A DNA stretch of 64,000 nt from Chrysoperla carnea (Eukaryota > Arthropoda > Insecta > Neuroptera > Chrysopidae): assembly GCF_905475395.1 (NCBI RefSeq), contig NC_058338.1, positions 2,915,001 through 2,979,000 on the forward strand, written 5' to 3'. Each line of letters opens with the position of its first letter. Within the stretch, counting starts at the first letter, position 1. The position numbers were made by a program, and so were the translations under genes. Positions 57,474 through 64,000 of the stretch are shown one piece after another. Under the pieces are notes generated by a model. It searched no databases, was not told the origin of the DNA, and was given only the letters and a program-made list of their open reading frames with translations.

Positions 57474-57993
57474 CTGTGCCCAAAAAATAAGATGACATTG
57501 TATTTATTTTGAAAATTCTTTATTTATTCTTCTAAATCAATTTCATCTTCTTCAAAGTAATTCCCTCCCGATGCAATGCACTTATGCCAACGGATTTCCC
57601 AATCTTCGAAACACTGGTTATGGTTACTTTCCGGGATTGCCTTCAGTTTCGACTTTGCTGCGACTTGAATTTCTTCTACCGTATCAAAACGGTGTCCCCG
57701 GAGTGGTCTTTTGAGCTTGCTGAACAGCCAGAAATCGCAGGTGAGTACGGTGATTGCGGAACGATATGGATTGAGTTTTTGACGAAATGATCACGAATTA
57801 TGAGTGCAGTATGGAATGGTGCATTATCGTGATGTAAAAACCATGAATTGTCTTTCCATAATTCCGGCCGTTTTAGGCGTATAGCGTTACGTAAATGACG
57901 CATAACGTTCAAATAATATTCCTTGTTGAATTGATAATGCACAACATACGCGCGCAGTTTAAATTAAAATGTCACCTTATTTTGTGGACACAG
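57474..57993 (-). mobile_element. Internally deleted mariner transposon
   Basis: The terminal inverted repeats are CTGTGCCCAAAAAATAAGAT...(left) and ...CACCTTATTTTGTGGACACAG (right, in part), with ~520 bp between the ends. A full mariner is ~1.3 kb, so the first half of the transposase is gone. The minus strand retains YYLNVMRHLRNAIRLKRPEL, WFLHHDNAPFHT (second catalytic Asp region) and, in a shifted frame, the end (GGNYFEEDEIDLEE) next to the left repeat. The third catalytic Asp region (family YSPDLAPCD) is altered to YSPAISG by a frame change. TA precedes the left end (57472-57473); the right side has lost it. Confidence 0.85.
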
Positions 57994-58289
57994 TTTATAC
58001 ATATTTTATGTCCACTATTTTGTTGAGGGGGGACATCTGGTATAATTGTTACAACAAGTGGCTAAAATAGTGACGACAAATGAATATTATGGCAAATAGA
58101 TTTGACAAATAGTACCAGGATTGTATATTTTATAAGATCATACAGATAAGGAAATTTACTTTCACATAGTTGCTTCAATTATCTTTCATTACTTACCTTG
58201 TACAAACTATTTGAAGAAAAAGACTGCTCAGATTATGAAGTTTCTTTATGTCGTCAAAAAAGTGAGAAAAAAACTTTTAAAACGCGAGT

Positions 58290-58540
58290 GCCATGGCAAT
58301 TTTAGACTTGTGGTTGAAATTATTTATACCTTATTTTCAACTATGATGAATTTTGTTACACCTTCATGAATGTAAACGAAAAATAAGAATACAATTTTTC
58401 GATGTCGGCCTTGCTTTCGAAATTTCGAAAACTAAATAATTAAACAAAATTTTCAATTTTTTGATATTTTGAAAATTACTTTTTTTTAATTTTTGTCCCC
58501 ACAACCGTGCTCATACATCGTTAATTAGTCGGGCACAACG
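58290..58540. repeat. Dispersed repeat family E, partial copy
   Basis: It shares 'ttcatgaatgtaaacgaaaa', 'ataagaatacaatttttcga' and 'tttcgaaaact' with the 47.1-kb copy, partly in reverse orientation. Confidence 0.5.
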
Positions 58541-58648
58541 GGATTTTTTTGTTTTCAATAATTTATTAAGGTTAAAACTTTAATTAGAATAGTTTTTTTT
58601 TTCAATTTCCACGGTTAATAACAAAGTTTTCCTTCGTTTCAGATAACT

Positions 58649-59380
58649 ATGTATTTGTGGTTCATAACATTTGCCATTTTACAAGTCCAATATTACGTTT
58701 GCGCACATCGAGACGAAGGTGGAAACATTGAAAAATTGGTGTATTTATTAGACGGGCAAGGTTCACATGGCGAACGTGGCGGCAGCGATACCAGAGATAT
58801 CGAAGCAAGTCGACGTAGTGTTACCGATAAAAACTTCATGCGTTTTGGTCGTTCCAAACCATCGCAACCGGACGAAACTTACGATGACTTCGATGAAAAC
58901 CTTATAAAACGTTCAGCACATGATAATTTTATGCGATATGGACGTCAACCAGCAAGTTCCACAAACTTTATGCGGTATGGACGTGGTGGGGGTAATGATC
59001 AAACGAATTTTATGCGATATGGTAAACGTAATCATCATGATTACGCACAAGATTACGATGAAGAAATTCAAGATTTTGATGATTATTTAAAAAGCACAAA
59101 AGCTGGAATACGTTTCAAACGGAGTACAACCGAAGCCACGGATGATGATAAACGTGCATCAAATCAGAATTTTTTACGATTCGGACGTAATTCGAATTTT
59201 ATGCGATTCGGACGGCAAGATTTCTCAAAATGTTCCTTATATAATATTCAGGCTTGTTTGCAACAACAAAAATATCCGCAATTTCCATTATGGTTAGGAT
59301 CAAATCAATTATTGCAACAACAACCACCAATGCAAAATTTTGATGAGAAACATAATAATAAAAAAATTGATCAAAATTAA
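58649..59380 (+). CDS. FMRFa: FMRFamide neuropeptide precursor (prepro-FMRFamide)
   Basis: It is a secreted prohormone cut at Arg/Lys sites into amidated peptides that act on FMRFamide G-protein-coupled receptors. The 243-residue frame has a signal peptide (MYLWFITFAILQVQYYVCA, 1-19). Six copies end in Gly-Arg or Gly-Lys-Arg for amidation: SVTDKNFMRF (57-66), SAHDNFMRY (89-97), QPASSTNFMRY (100-110), GGGNDQTNFMRY (113-124), ASNQNFLRF (170-178) and NSNFMRF (181-187). Three end in RY instead of RF. A degenerate AGIRF-KR (152-158) lacks the amidation Gly. Acidic spacers separate the copies (DETYDDFDEN, DYDEEIQDFDDY). The C-terminus has a two-Cys segment (CSLYNIQAC) and Gln-rich end. A splice acceptor (cgtttcag) lies 6 bases before the ATG, so a non-coding exon must lie upstream. 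Confidence 0.94.
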   Translation: MYLWFITFAILQVQYYVCAHRDEGGNIEKLVYLLDGQGSHGERGGSDTRDIEASRRSVTDKNFMRFGRSKPSQPDETYDDFDENLIKRSAHDNFMRYGRQPASSTNFMRYGRGGGNDQTNFMRYGKRNHHDYAQDYDEEIQDFDDYLKSTKAGIRFKRSTTEATDDDKRASNQNFLRFGRNSNFMRFGRQDFSKCSLYNIQACLQQQKYPQFPLWLGSNQLLQQQPPMQNFDEKHNNKKIDQN

Positions 59381-59637
59381 TAGAAAATAGAAATATGCAA
59401 ATTTGATATTTAAAAAAAAAAAAAAATGCATAAAATTAAAGTTAATCAAACAAAAAAGTTCATTTTTTATTTATTTTTTACCTTCAAAACAGGATGTCAC
59501 TACTTAATTCTTTTTTCGAAGAGAAGTTTCATGTTTTTAAATTTATTAATTTTTCGTAAGTTTACTAAAAATTACTAAATAACTTTTTTAAATTGATTTT
59601 TTATGTAATATTACAATTGTAAATGGTTTTTCTAAAC

Positions 59638-59850
59638 TGTAAATTCAAACGTCAGTGACGTCAACATATCGCTTTAATAACGCCATCGAACAAAAAATTA
59701 TAAAATAACATGCAAGATGATAAATGGTTTGTTTCTTAACTATAATAATTTTACATGGAAACAAGCGAAAAAATGTGAATTTAGCGTGATTTCGATTGGC
59801 TCCCAGCCTCAATGGATATAAATACGTCACTACCAATTACAAATTGTTTT
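59638..59850. repeat. Dispersed repeat with a perfect CRE palindrome, copy 2
   Basis: This is the partner of 4196-4425. TGACGTCA is at 59656-59663, with 'aattttacatggaaacaagc', 'gaaaaaatgtgaatttag', 'cgattggct' and 'aatacgtcac' following. Confidence 0.65.
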
Positions 59851-60533
59851 ACTTATTTAAAAATATAACTATTTTTTATTAATAATTAATAAAAAAAAAT
59901 TACTTAGATGTACTTTAGATAAATTATTCTTTCAATGCAACTTCTCTATTGCAGACTTCAAAGTTATTATTTTTTAATTTTAAATTTTTTTTTGGTAGTT
60001 AATTTTCATGTGTTTTACTTGTGTTATTATTCAAAATCCTCTGACGCTTGAAATTTTTGTTTTCTTGATTCATTACTGGCATTCAAGTACATAAGAAAAC
60101 ACTTAAAATAAAATGGGGGTAAAACTTTTGAAAGCTGTTAGAAAATGCTAGATCTAATTAAAAAACAAACAAAAAATAGATACTTTTTATTTTGGTAATT
60201 TTGGTTTACATTAAAATTTGACAAAAATTATGCTGGAAAATTTTTGTCATAATTACAAATCTTTGTCGGTTAAACCAAATTGCCATTGGACAAAAATCGA
60301 TAAATAATTGCGAGCAGATATTTTTTAGAACACTTTTTTCTACTAAGTGAATCAAAACATGGAAAATTTTTGTACAGGGTAGATCATAACTTAAATAAAA
60401 AGTTGTAGAGTTTTATGGGGGCATCAGGTTCTGACATCAGATTGGGCCTAGTTCTTCGGGTTGCTTTAACAGTTCATTTAGATCCTATAAGGTTGAAAGT
60501 TGATCGTCATAGAAAAACTAAAACTTCTGATTG

Positions 60534-60769
60534 AAAATCGTTAACTTTCGGGGGAAATGCAACTTAAAAATATGTCATTATTGCATTTAATCGAAAGTAT
60601 AAAGTTTATCGATAATTTTAGGACAAATTCATGGACATATTCGAATGTTCTCTATTGGCCATGGAAACTTTTAGCTAAAGCATTTTTCTGTAGCTAGCGT
60701 GTTTTCATTCGATTAAATGCAATAATGACATATTTTTATGTCACATTTCCACCGAAAGTTAACGATTTT
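60534..60769. repeat. Inverted repeat (arms ~63 bp)
   Basis: 'aaaatcgttaactttcgg' and 'aaatatgtcattattgcatt' are mirrored by 'aatgcaataatgacatattt' and 'ccgaaagttaacgatttt'. The loop is ~110 bases. Looks like a MITE. Confidence 0.8.
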
Positions 60770-61499
60770 TGAAAAAAATACTTTGAATAAAAAATGTTAG
60801 GTTTTTTATGAGTGTCAACTTGCTAATTCAAAGTGTTATTCTGACTCTTACCTTGAGAAAACCCTGAAAACTGGGTCCAATCTTATACTAGAACATGATG
60901 TTTTCCATCACATTCTGCAGCTTGTGTCTAAGTAATTTTTTTGATTGGTTAACAACAGAACGACTTAGTAGCCGTAATAGATTAAAATGGCCCCACTCTG
61001 TATGTCAAAAAACTAGTTCAAATCTGTCGAAAAGTAGGGGTACTTTCATGCTGGAAATACCTTAAATTCAACTGCTTCCACAAATTTCTGTTGGTAATTA
61101 TTTGTCGAGAAAAATACAAAAAATATATGAACTTTTTTACTTCGAAAATTGTTTAAAAATACTTATCGAGAATACACCGTACAAGAAAACAACAAACTTA
61201 GAACGACGAGAAATTATTTTGTAATAAATTATTCTTATTTTCTCATTTGAAAAAAAAATAATAGAACAAACCGTTTCACGCCCCCCCCCCCCTTTCACTT
61301 AACGTGTCGCGTATTCTTATTATTATAATTTCGCTTTTATTATTTTTTTTAAAATCCCATAAGATTAAAATGTAATATTACATCGAACGTATTACAACAG
61401 AAACCAAACACAACTCATGTTATTGTAAATATCTGTATATTGTAATTACAGAATGTTTCAGGAGGCATTCATTTATAATTTACAATAAGCAACAAAAAA

Positions 61500-64000
61500 A
61501 GTACTTCAAAGTAAGAATCTAGTAGCTTTTAGCAATTCTGGCTTCGATCACTTTGTAAAGAAAAGCTAAAATCTCATGAATTTTGAATATCTAAGGAAAA
61601 TTTTAGACAGTTTAAACTTGATGGAATGTACCGAAATTTTTAAATAAATACAATTCATTTTTTCTGTTTGAAATTAAATTCTAAAATTTAATAAAAATGG
61701 TGGAAACGCATATAAATTATGTATTATATCCTATATCAATGTATTAATATATGTATTTTAATTTTATCTGCGCTCCCAACATATTTATCAAACTTATTTG
61801 ATATAATGAAAAAATTTAACTTTATTAGAAAATCAATTTCACAAGCTATAAATTACGTATTTAACCACCGATATACGTCACTAGAAAAGAGCAATATTTA
61901 GGCAAGTTTTCTGAATCATCTGCCTAAGGTGTTGTTGGCTGGCAAAAACCTTGATGGCAGTTTATAAACCATAGAAAAAAATTATCTGTCATTTTTTGTC
62001 TTGTCAATTCTTAAAAATCATCTATCATTTTTTTTTTAAATTAAATCGATATGGGATCAATTCAGTTTTTCGGATACCAATAGATGAATAAAACAAACCT
62101 TAGCGAATAAGTATTTTTTGTGGTGGGGACAACTGAATCGATCGAAGCGATCTCTGTGGTAAAATTTTCTCTAAATCATGTTGTCGTTGAAAATAAACAC
62201 ATTTATTATCATAAATTGAAATAGAACTTGCTCGACCCGTTCGGAATTGCTCCCCGTGACCACCGATACCCGTGACCATCTTGTATGCATGGCTTAAAAC
62301 AACAAAACATTTTGTAGAAAAGTGGTTACAAAAATCAAATTTTTGCTTGAATTAGTATTAGAAGAACATGGTTTAAAAAATAGTTTATTTAAAAATACTT
62401 TAATAGTTTTGAAACATGTTTGCCTGATACACTTATTATTTAAACTTGTCTAGACTGTTTTTTCTCCTAGGCGGTACATTTTTAGACCGTGTGTTTATTT
62501 TTCACCAGAAGCCAGCATGATAAGCTTGAAAATGAGAGGCAAATCATGGAATTGGAGAAATGAATAAGAAAGATAAGGTATGGACAGAAAAAAACATGCT
62601 GGAAAAATAGCTTTATAAAAGTATTTACTAAAATTTTATTTAAAAAAAACTATTTGCTGCGACTTTATCGGTTAACCACAACTTTATTCTCAAATAATTT
62701 TGATATTTATTTAAAATTTTTATACTTTCTTTCTAAATCATATGTTTCATTAAATACTACTCTCTTTCAGAAATAAAATTGAACTTTTTTTAATTTGTAT
62801 CCCTAGAAATTTTTACGTTAATTTCCGACTAATAAGGAACGAAACATTTTATTTTATTTTTTACTAAATCGCAGCTTTATTATTTATATGAATCAGTTAA
62901 ATCGTTCATTGCTTCTGAGACATTCTGTAAAAACAGAAATTACTTTTTTTTTTTAATAAAAATTGTATGTATAAACTATTAAAAATATTGTATTAATGGC
63001 ATATAAAACAGTCTTATTTTATTTTATTTATTTATATATTTATTTATTTTGGAGAAATTTTTAATTTTCACATATGTACCTACTTAGAAACAAATACCTA
63101 CATACAGGATGTACCACTAAATATATATATATGTTAATTTGCAAACAAAACAATAGGGTGACATCCTGTAATATAATAAAATTATATAAATGTATATTAT
63201 TGATGAAACTTGTATTTTTCTTAATGGCTGGATTGTAATAAATTCGAAAAAAAATTGTATCTTTAAAAAAATAAATAATATTTTGTAAATATTTCAAAAG
63301 TTCTAAAAAAATAAAAATCAAAGTTTTTGAAAAGTCAATGTTGAATTTTTTTTTGTATTATTTGATTTACCGAAACTTTCCATACCTCCTAAAAAGCTGA
63401 TCATTCCTGCAGATGATAAAAATGAGTAAAAAAATAAATGTCTCGATCAAAATATTGAAAATTTCATAATTTTCTTTTATCATCTATCGATATTTCGATA
63501 ACTAGGACAGATATCGAAAAATTTTATTCAAATTTTTTATCTACATTCATGAAGTTATAATAAAATTCATCATCAAAGTTGAAAATAAGATAAAAATAAT
63601 TTCAATCCTAAATCCATTCTGCTCGTACATTCCTTATATTAAAGAAACCCGAAGAACCAGGTCCAATCTAATATCAGAACATGATGTTCCCCATTAAATT
63701 CTGCAACATTTATTTAAGTTATTTTTTCATTGATTAGCTACAAAAAAACAAGATATTAAGGTGTATAGATTAAAATGACGCATCCTGTATATAAAAGAAA
63801 AACACCTGCGTTGGAGGCATCAGTTTTTTTTATTGTAAGAATGTATATCAATTTCATTTATCCCGGAAAATAAAAAGGAATTATACAATAAAGAAGACGA
63901 GTAACAGCTAGTGTCTTATAGAATATTATTATTAAATGAATATTAAAAAAATATATATTTAATATGATGATACTACGAATAGAAAATATGATTCCATTAT
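61500..64000. other. Non-coding right end
   Basis: No gene is recognised. A diverged family C 5' piece lies at 62330-62420. A family E copy with its longest 3' part (aacatgatgttccccattaa, aaaatgacgcatcctg) is at 63420-63790. The remainder is AT-rich. Confidence 0.5.

Larger units (their letters stand above)
59381..61500. other. Non-coding space after FMRFa
   Basis: No gene is recognised. It holds the second CRE-bearing repeat (59638-59850), an inverted repeat (60534-60769), a family E piece (60850-61010) and a C-homopolymer run at ~61280. Confidence 0.5.

Noticed and set aside
57584-57790. 68-residue plus-strand frame
   Set aside because: It is the shadow of the mariner transposase remnant on the minus strand.
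58649-59380. Precursor of RYamide, sulfakinin or myosuppressin instead of FMRFamide
   Set aside because: Multiple N-F-[ML]-R-[FY]-G copies fit FMRFamide. Sulfakinin needs a sulfated Tyr-Gly-His-Met-Arg-Phe core and myosuppressin is single-copy; both are absent.
1-64000. tRNA, rRNA or other structured RNA genes
   Set aside because: No B-box with matching cloverleaf was found, and no rRNA-like or snRNA-like stretch was seen by eye. A covariance search could still find small ones.

Overview
The window is nuclear DNA from an insect: very AT-rich, with spliced genes (GT..AG introns, AATAAA poly(A) signals), large non-coding spaces and many foldback repeats. Nothing is bacterial. The species cannot be read from the sequence. 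An FMRFamide precursor with NFMRF/NFLRF/NFMRY copies, an insect-type neuroligin tail and a Jupiter-like microtubule protein all point to a winged insect. The copy pattern does not match the DPKQDFMRF-type copies I know from flies or the lepidopteran type.

Layout, left to right. The last two coding exons of neuroligin (+) lie at 127-2091. From 2.1 to 13.8 kb I see no gene, only nested foldback elements, including a ~1.95-kb palindrome at 10672-12623. A Ctr-family copper transporter (+) is at 13798-15867. A LINE fragment and a small MITE follow, then a whole-looking, very young Ty3/gypsy LTR element (17308-22301) whose two LTRs look identical. It ends ~200 bp past the stop codon of the convergently oriented Pink1 (-, 22504-27486, nine exons). 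The next genes are UBE2J2 (+, 29499-32675), two unrecognised small genes (-, 33430-33774 and 34421-35074), a Jupiter/JPT-like gene (+, 36342-37261) and proteasome subunit alpha-type 3 (+, 38502-41219). From 41.3 to 58.6 kb there is a gene desert with tandem and dispersed repeats, a LINE 3' fragment and an internally deleted mariner. A single-coding-exon FMRFamide neuropeptide precursor (+) is at 58649-59380. The rest is repeats.

There is no operon logic: the genes are independent transcription units. Three of them (PINK1, an ER-anchored ubiquitin E2, a 20S proteasome alpha subunit) happen to act in ubiquitin and protein quality control. The most noteworthy observations are: three of six amidated FMRFamide-type peptides ending in RYamide; the long palindrome as a possible hairpin-RNA source; the young LTR element beside Pink1; four LINE copies sharing a 3' end, two of which end in telomere-like CTAACCTAA; and a possible alternative last exon in the copper transporter. 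I did not find a clearly new multi-gene system.
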